Both the position numbers and the translations under genes were made by a program. This document shows positions 10,276 to 20,374 of a DNA stretch of 64,000 bases, piece after piece; the first letter of the stretch is position 1, and each line of letters starts with the position of its first letter. Source of the stretch: Flavobacteriales bacterium (GTDB lineage: Bacteria > Bacteroidota > Bacteroidia > Flavobacteriales > Flavobacteriaceae). Where the stretch lies: NCBI GenBank assembly GCA_004214185.1, contig SGZG01000003.1, positions 1-64,000 on the forward strand, read 5' to 3'. The notes under the pieces were generated by a model. That model was not told the DNA's origin. It saw only the letters and a list, made by a program, of their open reading frames with translations, and searched no databases.

Positions 10276-12075
10276 ATGCAATTAAACCAAGAAATTAAGA
10301 ATTTGCCATTTGATTTACCAAAAAATCAGAGTAACGTAATAAAAGTAATAGGAGTAGGAGGAGGTGGAAGTAATGCAATTAATTATATGCATTCAAAAGG
10401 AATAAAGGGAGTGGATTTTGTAGTGTGTAATACAGACTCTCAAGCATTAGAAAACAGTAAGGTTGAAAATAAAATTCAGTTAGGTATATCTCTAACAGAG
10501 GGTTTAGGAGCCGGAGCAAATCCTGAAATTGGTGAAAAAGCTGCTGTTGAAAGTTTCGATGATTTAAAGAAAATGTTAGAAACTAATACAAAAATGGTTT
10601 TTGTAACAGCAGGAATGGGAGGAGGAACTGGAACCGGAGCAGCTCCAGTAATTTCAAAATTAGCAAAAGAAATGGATATTTTAACGGTTGGTATTGTCAC
10701 AATGCCATTTCAATTTGAAGGCAAAATTAGAGAAGAGCAAGCAAAAAAAGGAATTGAAAAATTAAGAAATGAAGTTGACGCATTAATTGTTATAAACAAT
10801 AATAAATTAAGAGATATTTATGGTAATCTAGGTTTTAAAGAAGGTTTTGCAAAAGCAGACGAAGTTCTAGCTACTGCATCTAAAGGAATAGCTGAAGTTA
10901 TTACACATCACTATACTCAAAATATTGATTTAAAAGATGCTAAAACTGTCTTGTCAAACAGTGGCAATGCTATTATGGGATCAGCCACATCATCTGGAAC
11001 AAAAAGGTCAATAGAGGCAATTTCTTCAGCATTAGATTCCCCTTTATTAAATGATAATAGGATACATGGAGCAAAAAATGTTTTACTTTTAATAGTTTCA
11101 GGAAAACAAGAAATTACAATAGATGAAATCGGATTAATAAATGAATATATTCAGGAAAAAGCAGGTCATAATGCAAATATAATTATGGGTGTTGGAGAAG
11201 ATTTGAATTTGGAGGAATCAATTTCTGTTACAGTAATTGCTACTGGATTTGATCCCAATCAGCAAGAAGAAATTATACATTCAGATTCAAAAAAAATAAT
11301 TCATAATCTTGATGAAAATACTGGATATGTTCAAAATTTGAGTTCAAAAAACAGCTCTGATGATAATACCATGGAGTTGGATTTTGAGACTGATTCAATA
11401 GATTTTAAAAACACAGAAATAGAAATAGAGAATCTTGACTCATCCACTAATCATGAAGATCTAAAGGCTTCTATTGAGGAAGTTAAGTCAACTTTTGATA
11501 TAAACAACGATAAGATGGAAATTAACGACATTAATAATCTTGAAGTAATATCCCCTGAAGAAATAAAAATAGAGGAACAAGTTTTATTTGACTTTGACAT
11601 GCCATTGAAAAAGAAAAAATTTGATCCTGACAAAATTATTCATGAATTAATTGAGGATGTAAATGAAATCGAAGTAAATAATCCTATTCATATAATTCCT
11701 GTAACAGAAGTGACAGCCACTAATTCAAATAAATCAAGTTTTGACGATTACAATACAAAACCTAGTAATGATTCTCTCAATAATAAAGAAAACGAAGTTA
11801 TTCTTAACCCCCTAAATTGTTCAATTGCTGTTGGATTAGCTAAAAGAACTGATGAGAGAAAAATTAAATTAAAAGAGTTTAATTACGATTTTAAAAAATC
11901 CAGAAACCTAAAATCTATAGAAAATGAACCTGCTTTTAAAAGAGCTGGAATTTCTCTTACTGATTTAGAAAAAGTTAAATTATCAAAAAGCTCAATAGGC
12001 GATGATTTAAATGGAAAAATTAATAATAGAGCGAACAACTCTTTTTTACTTGATAATATCGATCAACTTAAATAA
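10276..12075 (+). CDS. ftsZ: Cell division GTPase FtsZ
   Basis: Tubulin homologue forming the Z ring. GTP-binding N-terminus with GVGGGGSNA (27-35), the tubulin signature GGGTGTGA (115-122), and the catalytic T7 loop NIDLKDAKT. After the globular part (about residue 330) comes a long acidic, low-complexity tail of about 260 residues, giving 599 aa against roughly 380-400 in E. coli; such long linkers are usual in Flavobacteria. The extreme C-terminus NNSFLLDNID resembles the conserved flavobacterial end peptide and is the likely site for FtsA binding (inference). Confidence 0.97.
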   Translation: MQLNQEIKNLPFDLPKNQSNVIKVIGVGGGGSNAINYMHSKGIKGVDFVVCNTDSQALENSKVENKIQLGISLTEGLGAGANPEIGEKAAVESFDDLKKMLETNTKMVFVTAGMGGGTGTGAAPVISKLAKEMDILTVGIVTMPFQFEGKIREEQAKKGIEKLRNEVDALIVINNNKLRDIYGNLGFKEGFAKADEVLATASKGIAEVITHHYTQNIDLKDAKTVLSNSGNAIMGSATSSGTKRSIEAISSALDSPLLNDNRIHGAKNVLLLIVSGKQEITIDEIGLINEYIQEKAGHNANIIMGVGEDLNLEESISVTVIATGFDPNQQEEIIHSDSKKIIHNLDENTGYVQNLSSKNSSDDNTMELDFETDSIDFKNTEIEIENLDSSTNHEDLKASIEEVKSTFDINNDKMEINDINNLEVISPEEIKIEEQVLFDFDMPLKKKKFDPDKIIHELIEDVNEIEVNNPIHIIPVTEVTATNSNKSSFDDYNTKPSNDSLNNKENEVILNPLNCSIAVGLAKRTDERKIKLKEFNYDFKKSRNLKSIENEPAFKRAGISLTDLEKVKLSKSSIGDDLNGKINNRANNSFLLDNIDQLK

Positions 12076-12081
12076 ATAACT

Positions 12082-12531
12082 ATGGGATTACTAGAAAATA
12101 TTTCAGGCTCAATTATTAAGGCTATAAAAAGTAAGAATAACTATGAATTAGAGTCTTTAAGGGCGATCAAGTCAGCTTTATTACTTGCAAGAACACAAAA
12201 AAATTTTGGAGGAGAAATTAGTCAAGCTGATGAAATTAAAATATTACAAAAATTAGTTAAACAAAGGAAAGAAAGTGCTGAAATATATTCAAATCAAGAC
12301 AGGTTAGAGCTTGCCGAATTAGAACTCAATCAGGCTAAAGTAATTGAGAAGTTTTTACCTAAACAATTAGATCATGATGAAATTGAAAAAATTATTTCTG
12401 AAATAATCGATCAATCTGGTGCTCAGGGAATGAAAGATATGGGCAAAGTAATGGGACTTGCTTCAAGTCAACTTTCAGGAAAAGCTGATGGAAAAACTAT
12501 TTCTAATATAGTTCGTTCTAAGTTGTCTTAA
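12082..12531 (+). CDS. GatB/YqeY domain protein
   Basis: Small cytoplasmic protein of the YqeY family (149 aa), related to the tRNA-binding tail domain of GatB amidotransferase subunits. The whole protein is the domain: a helical N-terminal half with the LRAIKSALLLARTQK segment and a C-terminal half with QGMKDMGKVMG (about 114-124), the recognisable conserved stretch. Its biochemical role is not established; a tRNA-related role is inferred from homology. It follows ftsZ by 6 nt and is immediately followed by a tRNA gene, so it is probably the end of the dcw transcript. Confidence 0.9.
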   Translation: MGLLENISGSIIKAIKSKNNYELESLRAIKSALLLARTQKNFGGEISQADEIKILQKLVKQRKESAEIYSNQDRLELAELELNQAKVIEKFLPKQLDHDEIEKIISEIIDQSGAQGMKDMGKVMGLASSQLSGKADGKTISNIVRSKLS

Positions 12532-12536
12532 TTTTT

Positions 12537-12610
12537 GGCCCAGTAGTTCAACTGGATAGAATATCAGATTTCGGCTCTGATGGTTGGAGGTTCGAATCCT
12601 CCCTGGGTCA
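12537..12610 (+). tRNA. tRNA-Arg (anticodon TCG)
   Basis: Folded by hand: acceptor GGCCCAG/CTGGGTC (one G-U), D stem GTTC/GAAT, anticodon stem TCAGA/TCTGA with loop TTTCGGC, giving anticodon TCG (codons CGN, arginine). The T arm is GGAGG-TTCGAAT-CCTCC and the discriminator is A. CCA is not encoded. The gene begins 5 nt after the yqeY stop and ends 14 nt before the DUF2141 start, so it is embedded in a run of coding genes. Confidence 0.93.
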
Positions 12611-12624
12611 CGAAAAAACAACTT

Positions 12625-13071
12625 ATGTATAAATTTTTTCTTCTTATTATTATATTATTAAATTTTAAATTATCTGCTCAAAATAATCAGGAATTGTTTG
12701 AGCTCCAAATAAACGTATCTAATATAGAATCAAATGGAAACTTAATAATTGCTGTTTGGTCAAATCCTGATTCATGGAATAGCAACGCTACAAACAGTTC
12801 AGGTCAAAAAGAAGGTTTTGATTATGGTTATAAAGAATGGGTGGAAAAAGATAAATTTTCCACAACAATTAATCTTCCTAAAGGAATTTATCTTATATCA
12901 ATTTTATTAGATAAAAACCAAAACAATATTTTAGACAAAAACTTTATAGGTATGCCTGTTGAACAATATGGTTTTTCCACAGAAAAAAAAATCAGATTTA
13001 GAAAACCAAAATTTAGTGAAGGCTCAATTAAATTTTATAAAAAAAGGGTTTTAGATATTGAACTACAGTAA
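12625..13071 (+). CDS. Secreted DUF2141 domain protein
   Basis: Exported protein of unknown function. I start it at ATG 12625; the ORF-track start (12580) lies inside the tRNA. This gives 148 aa with a clear signal peptide (KFFLLIIILLNFKLSAQ). The rest is one DUF2141 domain, recognised by the GNLIIAVWSNPDSW strand, the LPKGIYLISILLDKN stretch and the GMPVEQYGFS motif near the end. The aspartate/asparagine-rich DKNQNNILDKN segment resembles a calcium-binding loop (inference). It starts 14 nt after tRNA-Arg, without an obvious promoter of its own. Confidence 0.85.
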   Translation: MYKFFLLIIILLNFKLSAQNNQELFELQINVSNIESNGNLIIAVWSNPDSWNSNATNSSGQKEGFDYGYKEWVEKDKFSTTINLPKGIYLISILLDKNQNNILDKNFIGMPVEQYGFSTEKKIRFRKPKFSEGSIKFYKKRVLDIELQ

Positions 13072-13118
13072 TTAAATATTACTATTTACCTTAATAGTGT
13101 AATTATTTAAAATTTTTT
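13072..13118 (+). terminator. Possible terminator after the DUF2141 gene
   Basis: An imperfect hairpin fills the convergent gap: TTAAATA (13072-13078) pairs with TATTTAA (13104-13110) and ACTATT (13081-13086) with AATAGT (13093-13098), with an asymmetric internal loop and the hexaloop TACCTT. Six T follow at 13113-13118. The stem is AT-only except for one C-G pair and is therefore weak; the T-run overlaps the stop codon of the opposing PHP gene. Confidence 0.4.
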
Positions 13119-14244
13119 ATTCAATATTTATTGTTTTTATTGTTCTAAGGTTGGTTTTAGGTGCGATCACATAGTTTAAAACTTCAAATTCTAAATCAAT
13201 TTTATTTTTAACTTTTTTTGTTTTGATATATATTGTTTTACTAGACTTAGGTTTAAGTTCGATGTATTTGTAGTCATTATGAAATGTAAATTCTCCAGTA
13301 TAGTTGAGATTAATTGGAGCAACTGATTTATTTATTAACTCTACCTGCAAAATTTCAACTTTTCTATTTTTGAATCCGTATCCTTTGGAAACAACCTCCA
13401 AATTGTTTTCTATTACTTGTTTTAAATTATTTGACTTACCAATAATTAGATCTCTGTACCATATAAATGTATCTCCTTTAAATAAAGCATCTCTGATAGA
13501 TTTTATTGTTCTATTATTTGACATTATAAATGTAATTGGTCTGTGAAAACTTTCTTTTTTAATATTAAAATCCCATTCAATTAATATATGAACATCACTT
13601 GTACCCATCATTGTTAATTCATTTTCAAGTGCAATTTGCATTGCTTCCTCAGAAAATGTATCAAAGTTTACAACCTCAATTCCGTGTAATAATTTTTTAT
13701 CAATTACATCTTTATGAATCGGATCAAGTTTAGCTATTCCATCGCTTCTGTTAGCTTCCCACATTGGATGATTCCAAAAAACAAAAGCTCCTTGATTATT
13801 AGCTTCTCTAATTGCTCGATTAAAGTTCAAAGGTTTTTTATCACTTTCAAAAAATTTATTAGCATCTTTTATAAAAATTGCATTAAAGTGGCCTGGTGGC
13901 ATTGGTTTTGTAATTTCTGTTCCGTGAACAACTGCTAAAGGACGATTTTGTACATAACCACCTGCTATTTGAAATGATCTATTTCTATTTGTATGAGGGA
14001 TGTCATTCAAATGAGACTGGTATTCTAGGTGTTCCGTAAGTGATATTAAATCAATGCTATCTCTAACAGCCTCATCAACCCTGACAGTTGGCCATACAAC
14101 TCCATCAGAAAAAACACTGTGAATATGTAAATCAGATGAAATATAAAAAACATCATCAGGACTTTTAAAAAATTCTTTTCTTTTTTGTGCACTAATATTA
14201 AACACAGTTAATATTAGGATTAGAGCAGATATACTTTTTTTCAT
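13117..14244 (-). CDS. Exported PHP-domain phosphoesterase (Sb-PDE-like)
   Basis: Predicted secreted metal-dependent phosphodiesterase. I use the ATG at 14244 (375 aa), which yields a normal signal peptide (MKKSISALILILTVFNISAQ); the 35 extra residues in the ORF track are AT-rich non-coding sequence. The N-terminal half is a PHP domain: metal-ligand motif DLHIHSVFSDG near residue 38, LISLTEHLEY, VVHGTEIT, HFNAIFI and FWNHPMW, ending with TSDVH. A C-terminal beta-rich domain of about 110 residues follows. It resembles the Sb-PDE group of phosphodiesterases; the substrate here is unknown. Divergent from the DUF1080 lipoprotein gene. Confidence 0.8.
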   Translation of the reverse strand: MKKSISALILILTVFNISAQKRKEFFKSPDDVFYISSDLHIHSVFSDGVVWPTVRVDEAVRDSIDLISLTEHLEYQSHLNDIPHTNRNRSFQIAGGYVQNRPLAVVHGTEITKPMPPGHFNAIFIKDANKFFESDKKPLNFNRAIREANNQGAFVFWNHPMWEANRSDGIAKLDPIHKDVIDKKLLHGIEVVNFDTFSEEAMQIALENELTMMGTSDVHILIEWDFNIKKESFHRPITFIMSNNRTIKSIRDALFKGDTFIWYRDLIIGKSNNLKQVIENNLEVVSKGYGFKNRKVEILQVELINKSVAPINLNYTGEFTFHNDYKYIELKPKSSKTIYIKTKKVKNKIDLEFEVLNYVIAPKTNLRTIKTINIE

Positions 14245-14398
14245 GATAAAATATTTGATTAAGTTTTTTGTTTTGAAAAAAAAATAGTCATTATTTAAAG
14301 TAATTAAAAGGGTTAAAAATTTAAATGTTTTTAATCTAGTTTTTACCATTTAATTATCTTTATATTAAATTAAATTTACAATTTTAATTATTATCAGT

Positions 14399-15085
14399 AT
14401 GAAGTATATAAATAACACTCTTATTTTGGCACTTATATTATTTAATTATTCATGTGCCTCTCTATCTTTATTTTCACCTGAAACTCATAATCATTACACT
14501 ACTGAAAATGATAGTTCGAATAATAATGAACCGATCGTTAATCAAGCAAATACGATCAACTTATTTAATGGAAATGATTTAAACGGATGGATAGTTTACG
14601 GAACAGAAAAATGGTATGTTGAAGATGGGATTTTAGTTTGTGAAAGTGGCCCAGATGCTCAGTATGGATATTTAGGAACTGAAGATTATTACAAGAATTT
14701 TGTTTTAAATCTTGAATTTATGCAAGAAGCAAATGGAAATAGTGGTGTTTTTTTTAGATCTACTGTTGAGGGAACTAAAGTAAGTGGGTGGCAAGTTGAA
14801 GTAGCACCCCCTGGGTTATACACCGGTGGAATTTATGAATCATATGGAAGAGGTTGGTTAATTAAACCAAGCTTTGGAAAAGATTCTTCTCTAATTATGG
14901 GAGACTGGAACAAACTTACTGTTAAAGTTGAAGATAGTAATGTAACTACATGGCTAAATGGAAAAAAAATGATTTCTTATTCAGATAAAAAAATTGGAGA
15001 TGCTAATGGTAGAATTGCTTTACAGATACATGATGGTGGAGGTATTAAAGTAAAATGGAGAAATATCAAAATTCAAAATTTATAA
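14399..15085 (+). CDS. DUF1080 (3-keto-disaccharide hydrolase-type) lipoprotein
   Basis: 228 aa. The N-terminus has a lipobox (LILFNYSC, Cys at about residue 19), then a short Asn/Ser-rich linker, then a concanavalin-like DUF1080 domain from about residue 52 to the end: FNGNDLNGW, the YLGTEDYYKNFVLNLEF strand, GNSGVFFRS, and GRIALQIHDGG. Some DUF1080 members hydrolyse 3-keto-glycosides; whether this one does cannot be told from sequence. Its 3' end overlaps the opposing anmK by 13 nt. Confidence 0.85.
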   Translation: MKYINNTLILALILFNYSCASLSLFSPETHNHYTTENDSSNNNEPIVNQANTINLFNGNDLNGWIVYGTEKWYVEDGILVCESGPDAQYGYLGTEDYYKNFVLNLEFMQEANGNSGVFFRSTVEGTKVSGWQVEVAPPGLYTGGIYESYGRGWLIKPSFGKDSSLIMGDWNKLTVKVEDSNVTTWLNGKKMISYSDKKIGDANGRIALQIHDGGGIKVKWRNIKIQNL

Positions 15086-16137
15086 ACAAAACCTGAAGAG
15101 TGATCTTTTCTTGCTCCTGTTACATTGCTCAAACAGTTAATCTTATTATAATATTTCAAAAAACCTAAATATGCAAAAATTAATGATTCTTTGTGTTCTA
15201 TTATATCCTTTTTAGGGATGATAATTTTACACTCAACTTTGTCTTCGATTTTTTGAACTAAAGTTTTATTGTATACACCTCCACCTGTAATCAAAATTTT
15301 ATCATCTTTTTTTTCTTTTATTGATTTTTTTATTTGATATGAAATATGTTCAATATATGTCATTAGTATATCGTAGTTATTTATTGAATAAGATTTAATT
15401 AATGGAATAACTTTTTCGTTTACATATTCAATTCCTAAAGATTTAGGTCCTGAAATTTTATAAAAAGCCATTCTATTTAACTTACTCAATAGTTTATAAT
15501 TGATATTTCCTTTTTTTGAAAGGTTTCCGTTAATATCATAATCATATCCTAATTTATTTGAGTAATAATTTAAAACTGTATTTGCTGGACTAATATCAAA
15601 AGCATTGATGGTTTTATCTTTCTTAATTGAAATATTACAGAACCCTCCTATATTTAAACAATATTTGTAATCGCTAAATAAATTCAAGTCTCCAATAGGT
15701 ACCAGGGGAGCACCTTGACCACCCAGTTTCACGTCTTGGATTCTAAAATTACATACAACATTACATTTTGTTTTTTCTAAAATTGATTTACCGTTTCCAA
15801 TTTGGTATGTTATTCCTTGATTTGGTTTGTGATGAACTGTATGTCCGTGAGATGAAATAATATCAATTTTTATATTTCCACATTCTTTAATAAAAGTATT
15901 AATCTTATCACCAATGTAATTACCGTATTCAACATCTAATTTTCTTAATTCTTTTTTATCACAATGAATTGAATTTTTGAGTTTTGAAATCCAAATATTG
16001 GAATAATCATAGGTATAAGTATTGATTATTTTATAGTTTGAGTGAATATTTTTATCAAATTTTACTAAACTTAAGTCTAGACCATCAATAGAAGTTCCAC
16101 TCATGGCTCCAATAACATATATATAATTTGAACACAT
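15073..16137 (-). CDS. anmK: Anhydro-N-acetylmuramic acid kinase
   Basis: Cytoplasmic ASKHA-fold kinase converting 1,6-anhydro-MurNAc from wall turnover to MurNAc-6-phosphate. Recognised by the N-terminal IGAMSGTSIDGLDLSL (phosphate-1 motif), DIISSHGHTVHH (catalytic Asp region), NIGGFCNIS, FDISPANTVLNY and LITGGGVYN. 354 aa is normal. Downstream of rpe (38 nt gap), probably the end of the rpsO-pnp-rpoD-rpe-anmK run. A recycling kinase fits the peptidoglycan genes elsewhere in the window. Confidence 0.93.
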   Translation of the reverse strand: MCSNYIYVIGAMSGTSIDGLDLSLVKFDKNIHSNYKIINTYTYDYSNIWISKLKNSIHCDKKELRKLDVEYGNYIGDKINTFIKECGNIKIDIISSHGHTVHHKPNQGITYQIGNGKSILEKTKCNVVCNFRIQDVKLGGQGAPLVPIGDLNLFSDYKYCLNIGGFCNISIKKDKTINAFDISPANTVLNYYSNKLGYDYDINGNLSKKGNINYKLLSKLNRMAFYKISGPKSLGIEYVNEKVIPLIKSYSINNYDILMTYIEHISYQIKKSIKEKKDDKILITGGGVYNKTLVQKIEDKVECKIIIPKKDIIEHKESLIFAYLGFLKYYNKINCLSNVTGARKDHSSGFVYKF

Positions 16138-16175
16138 AACTGATATGTATTAAAATTATTAATATTTATTTACAA

Positions 16176-16829
16176 CTAATTAATAATTGAAGATAATTCT
16201 GAAATAGTATTTGAAGGATTTTTGGACTTAAAAACAAAGCTTCCAGCAACTAGTGCATTAGCACCACATTCAATTAGTTTTTTTGCATTGTTGGAATTTA
16301 CTCCCCCATCCACTTCAATAATAGCACTGGAGTTATGATCGTTAATTAAATTTCTAAGCTCTCTCACTTTATTGAAAGTGTTTTTTATGAAAGATTGTCC
16401 TCCAAAGCCAGGATTAACACTCATAATACAAACTAAATCTAGGTCACCTATTATAGATTTTAAAAAAGAAACAGGTGTATGAGGGTTGATGGCTACACCA
16501 GCTTTTAAATTTAAATCCTTAATTTTTTGAACTGTTCTATGAAGATGTGGACAAGCCTCGAAATGAACAGTTAAAATATCAGCTCCAAGTTGAGAGAATT
16601 TTTCTAAATAATCATCAGGACTAGAAATCATTAGATGAACATCTAATGTTTTTTTAGCATTTTCTTTGAAGACGTTCATTATTGGTGTTCCGAATGAAAT
16701 ATTAGGAACAAAAACCCCATCCATAACATCAATGTGAAACCAATCAGCTTTACTATTATTGACCATATCAATCTCACTTTTGAGGTTTCCAAAATCACAA
16801 GCAAGCATGGATGGCGCAATAATATTCAT
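16176..16829 (-). CDS. rpe: Ribulose-phosphate 3-epimerase
   Basis: TIM-barrel enzyme of the pentose phosphate pathway interconverting ribulose-5-P and xylulose-5-P. Motifs in order: IAPSMLACDFGNL (start), FHIDVMDGVFVPNISFG (metal His and catalytic Asp), DVHLMI, VHFEA, MSVNPGFGGQSFI and IEVDGGVN with the second catalytic Asp. 217 aa, the normal length. It starts one base after the rpoD stop, so it is almost certainly co-transcribed with the primary sigma factor. Confidence 0.96.
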   Translation of the reverse strand: MNIIAPSMLACDFGNLKSEIDMVNNSKADWFHIDVMDGVFVPNISFGTPIMNVFKENAKKTLDVHLMISSPDDYLEKFSQLGADILTVHFEACPHLHRTVQKIKDLNLKAGVAINPHTPVSFLKSIIGDLDLVCIMSVNPGFGGQSFIKNTFNKVRELRNLINDHNSSAIIEVDGGVNSNNAKKLIECGANALVAGSFVFKSKNPSNTISELSSIIN

Positions 16830-16830
16830 A

Positions 16831-17694
16831 TTAACCTAAGTAAGTTTTTAGAATTCGGCTTCTTGATGTGTGCTTTAATCTTCTAATTGCTTTCTCTTTA
16901 ATTTGCCTAACTCTTTCTCTAGTTAGATCAAATGTTTCTCCGATTTCTTCAAGTGTCATGGCATGTTTTTCACCTAATCCAAAATATAACCTAACAACAT
17001 CTGCTTCCCTTGGCGTTAATGTTTCTAGAGCTCTTTCAATTTCTGTTCTTAAAGATTCATGCAAAAGGTTTCTATCAGGGTTAGGCGATTCGCCACTTCT
17101 TAATACATCATAGAGGTTAGAATCCTCTCCTTCAACTAAGGGTGCGTCCATAGAAACATGTCTTCCAGAATTTTTCATTGATTCTTTTACATCAGAAACC
17201 GTCATATCCAACTCTTTTGCAATTTCTTCAGCTGAAGGAACTCTTTCGTTTGCCTGTTCTAAGAAGGCATACATTTTGTTTATTTTATTAATGGATCCAA
17301 TTTTATTTAATGGAAGTCTTACAATCCTAGATTGTTCGGCTAGAGCCTGCAGAATAGATTGTCTAATCCACCAAACCGCATAAGAAATAAACTTAAATCC
17401 TCTTGTTTCATCAAATCTTCTTGCGGCTTTAATTAAACCTAGATTACCTTCGTTAATTAAATCAGGCAGAGTAAGTCCTTGATTTTGATATTGTTTTGCA
17501 ACAGAAACAACAAATCTTAAATTGGCTTTTGTTAGCTTATCTAAAGCATTTTCATCACCTGCTCTGATTTTTTGAGCCAATTCAACTTCTTCCTCAGCTG
17601 TAATTAAATCAACTTTTCCAATTTCTTGTAAATATTTGTCAAGTGAGGCAGTTTCCCTATTGGTTACCTGTTTTGTAATCTTAAGTTGTCTCAT
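16831..17694 (-). CDS. rpoD: Primary RNA polymerase sigma factor (sigma-70/SigA)
   Basis: 287 aa, the short Bacteroidota form lacking region 1.1. Region 1.2 with [14 protein letters not shown] (about 18-31), region 2 with [17 protein letters not shown] and the promoter-melting segment [14 protein letters not shown], region 3 (about 150-205), and region 4 with the [23 protein letters not shown]. This type recognises TTG(-33)/TAnnTTTG(-7) promoters, several of which occur in this window. Located between pnp and rpe. Confidence 0.95.
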   Translation of the reverse strand: MRQLKITKQVTNRETASLDKYLQEIGKVDLITAEEEVELAQKIRAGDENALDKLTKANLRFVVSVAKQYQNQGLTLPDLINEGNLGLIKAARRFDETRGFKFISYAVWWIRQSILQALAEQSRIVRLPLNKIGSINKINKMYAFLEQANERVPSAEEIAKELDMTVSDVKESMKNSGRHVSMDAPLVEGEDSNLYDVLRSGESPNPDRNLLHESLRTEIERALETLTPREADVVRLYFGLGEKHAMTLEEIGETFDLTRERVRQIKEKAIRRLKHTSRSRILKTYLG

Positions 17695-17754
17695 GTAATC
17701 TGTTTTAAACTTATTATACGTTCAAAATATTAAAAAGGTTACAGTTTAATGTAA

Positions 17755-19968
17755 TTATTTAGAATTTTTATTACCTCTTTCTCTGTTATCTCTTCTTCTA
17801 TTGTCTTTATTTTGGGGTCTAGGCGATCTTTCTACAAAACCTTCAGGTTTTTCTAATAATGCTTTTCTTGAAACTTTTTCCTTTCTAGTTCGTGGATCCA
17901 CACCAAAGTATTTTACCTCAAGTTCATCACCTAGCTTAAGAACATCACTAACGTTATTGGTTCTTTCCCAAGCAATTTCACTTACATGTAACAAAACTTC
18001 ATTTCCAGGTGCATCTAAATATTCAACAACAGCACCAAAATCCAACATTTTTATAACTTTAACTTTATATGTATTACCTTTTTCTGGTTTGAAAAGAAGG
18101 GAATCAATTTTACAAAGAACTAAATCAATACCTTCTTGGTTAGTCCCTAGAATTTCTACAATTCCTTCTTCAGTTTCAGGATCTTCATTAATAACAATTG
18201 TACAACCGGTACTCTTTTGTAATTCTTGAATCACCTTACCTCCAGGGCCGATAAAAGGTCCAATAAACTCGTTTGGAATTCGACTGGTAACCATTTTTGG
18301 TGCATGAGCTTTAACTTCCGGATTAGGTTTTTCTATAGTTTCAGTAATTTTATTTAATATATGTAACCTTCCATCTCTGGCTTGCTTTAGAGCTTTAACT
18401 AAAATTTCATATGATAAACCTTTTATTTTGATATCCATTTGACATGCTGTTATACCCTCTGAAGTTCCAGTGACCTTAAAATCCATGTCACCTAAATGAT
18501 CTTCATCACCAAGTATATCACTTAGTACAGCATATCTTTCCCCATCTGAGATAAGTCCCATTGCAATTCCTGAAACAGGTCTTTTAATTTGCACTCCAGC
18601 ATCCATTAATGCCATCGTACCCGAACAAACAGTTGCCATTGAAGATGACCCATTTGATTCTAGCACTTCACTCACAACTCGAACAGTATATGGGCAATCA
18701 TCTGGAATCATTCCTTTTAGACCTCTTTGAGCAAGGTTACCGTGTCCAACCTCTCTTCTTGATGTTCCTCTTAATGGTCTTGCCTCTCCAGTACAGAAAG
18801 GAGGAAAGTTATAATGTAAATAAAAAGTTTCCTCACCTTCATATGACGGCATGTCAATTTTATTAGCTTCTCTTGATGTTCCTAAAGTTACTGTTGCTAA
18901 AGCTTGAGTTTCACCTCTTGTGAATATGGATGATCCATGTGTAGATGGCAGGTAATTAACTTCACACCATATTGGTCTGATATCGGTTGTTTTCCTTCCA
19001 TCTAATCTCAAACCCTCACTTAAAGTTAATTCACGAACAGCTTCTTTTTGAGATTTGTTAAAATACTTTTCAATTAGTTTACCATTTTCTTCCATTTCTT
19101 CTTCAGAAAAAAGAGATTTTACCTCATCTTTAAGGGTTGAAAAAGCTAAACTTCGCTCTGATTTTGATGTTCCTTTTTTTGCAATTTCATAAGATTTGTT
19201 GAAAGTGGCATCATGAATTTTTTTGGAAAGCTCTTCATTTTCATCACTTTTTTCATATTCTCTGACTGCTTTCTTACCAACAGCTTCAGCAAGTCTAACT
19301 TGAGCTTCAATTTGAACTTTTATTGACTCATGAGCAAATTTGATAGCCTTAGCCATTTCTTCCTCACTACACTCATCCATTTCACCTTCAACCATCATAA
19401 CTGATTCAGCTGATGCTCCTACCATCATATCGATATCAGATTTTTCTAATTGAACTCTACTAGGATTTATAATAAACTTTCCATCTACTCTTGCAACTCT
19501 TGCTTCAGAAATAGGGCATTCAAAAGGAAAGTCACTTAATTGAATTGCTGCAGATGCTGCAAGACCTGCTAATGCATCTGGCATGACATCTTCATCATGT
19601 GACATTAGTTGTATCATAACTTGGACTTCTGAATGATAATCCTTTGGAAATAATGGACGTAATACTCTATCCACCAACCTCATAGTTAAAACCTCACCAT
19701 CACTTGGTCTAGCTTCTCTTTTAAAAAATCCACCTGGATATCTACCAGCAGCAGCGAATTTTTCTCTATAATCTACTGTAAGTGGAAGGAAGTCAACATT
19801 ACTAGCATCATAGTTAGAAACTACGGTACAAAGTAGCATAGCTTTACCCATTTGAACAACTACTGAACCGTGAGCTTGTTTAGCTAGCTTTCCAGTTTCA
19901 AGAGTTATTATTCTACCATCACCTAAGTCAATGGTTTCATTAAAAGTTTTGATTTTCATATTTTTCAT
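17755..19968 (-). CDS. pnp: Polyribonucleotide nucleotidyltransferase (PNPase)
   Basis: 3'-5' phosphorolytic exoribonuclease. Two RNase PH domains, the first to about residue 140 and the second from about 315 with the [15 protein letters not shown] box and the catalytic region [13 protein letters not shown], separated by the helical linker. A KH domain follows ([16 protein letters not shown], about residue 572) and an S1 domain ([20 protein letters not shown]), ending in a basic Arg/Asn tail. 737 aa. ATG 19968 or ATG 19959 (fourth residue) could start it. It follows rpsO by 61 nt, the widely conserved rpsO-pnp pair. Confidence 0.97.
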   Translation of the reverse strand: MKNMKIKTFNETIDLGDGRIITLETGKLAKQAHGSVVVQMGKAMLLCTVVSNYDASNVDFLPLTVDYREKFAAAGRYPGGFFKREARPSDGEVLTMRLVDRVLRPLFPKDYHSEVQVMIQLMSHDEDVMPDALAGLAASAAIQLSDFPFECPISEARVARVDGKFIINPSRVQLEKSDIDMMVGASAESVMMVEGEMDECSEEEMAKAIKFAHESIKVQIEAQVRLAEAVGKKAVREYEKSDENEELSKKIHDATFNKSYEIAKKGTSKSERSLAFSTLKDEVKSLFSEEEMEENGKLIEKYFNKSQKEAVRELTLSEGLRLDGRKTTDIRPIWCEVNYLPSTHGSSIFTRGETQALATVTLGTSREANKIDMPSYEGEETFYLHYNFPPFCTGEARPLRGTSRREVGHGNLAQRGLKGMIPDDCPYTVRVVSEVLESNGSSSMATVCSGTMALMDAGVQIKRPVSGIAMGLISDGERYAVLSDILGDEDHLGDMDFKVTGTSEGITACQMDIKIKGLSYEILVKALKQARDGRLHILNKITETIEKPNPEVKAHAPKMVTSRIPNEFIGPFIGPGGKVIQELQKSTGCTIVINEDPETEEGIVEILGTNQEGIDLVLCKIDSLLFKPEKGNTYKVKVIKMLDFGAVVEYLDAPGNEVLLHVSEIAWERTNNVSDVLKLGDELEVKYFGVDPRTRKEKVSRKALLEKPEGFVERSPRPQNKDNRRRDNRERGNKNSK

Positions 19969-20029
19969 TAAATAAATTAAGTTGTGTTGTGTCTTAAGTA
20001 GAATACCAATGAAAAACTATGGAAAAATT

Positions 20030-20299
20030 TTATTTACGTAAGTTTAATTTTTTAATTATCTCCCTGTAGCGATTTATATCTTTATTTTTAAGATAACTCA
20101 ATAAACTTTTTCTTTTTCCAACCATCATAACCAAGGATCTCTCAGTATTAAAATCCTTTTTGTTTTTTTTCAAGTGTTCAGTTAAATGATTAATACGTTT
20201 AGTAAATAATGCAATTTGACCTTCAGCAGAACCAGTATCTGATTCAGATTTTCCATGTTCTTTGAAGATTTCTTTTTTGTTTTCTTTTGTTAAATACAT
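20030..20299 (-). CDS. rpsO: 30S ribosomal protein S15
   Basis: 89 aa four-helix 16S rRNA-binding protein. The family block [27 protein letters not shown] (quoted only in part: [10 protein letters not shown]) and the [11 protein letters not shown] segment are clear. It is upstream of pnp. A promoter-like TATATTTG lies about 44 nt before its start. Confidence 0.97.
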   Translation of the reverse strand: MYLTKENKKEIFKEHGKSESDTGSAEGQIALFTKRINHLTEHLKKNKKDFNTERSLVMMVGKRKSLLSYLKNKDINRYREIIKKLNLRK

Positions 20300-20342
20300 G
20301 CCAATATTATTAAAATGATTCTTATGTAACTTAATAGCGCGG

Positions 20343-20350
20343 CAAATATA
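20343..20350 (-). promoter_or_regulatory. -7 element of the rpsO-pnp promoter
   Basis: TATATTTG on the - strand matches the Bacteroidota -7 consensus TAnnTTTG. It lies between accD and rpsO with a predicted leader of about 40 nt. No good TTG is seen at -33. Confidence 0.55.
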
Positions 20351-20374
20351 ATATTAATTTTGAAAAAAATACTT

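Noticed and set aside
12580-12624. N-terminal extension of the DUF2141 ORF
   Set aside because: It is translated from the tRNA-Arg T arm and acceptor stem; the signal peptide starts at ATG 12625.
14245-14349. 35-residue extension of the PHP protein
   Set aside because: It is AT-rich, low-complexity and precedes a clean signal peptide at ATG 14244.
17801-18229. 142-aa + strand ORF over pnp
   Set aside because: Antisense shadow of the S1/KH region of pnp; Ser/Pro/Thr-rich with no domain.
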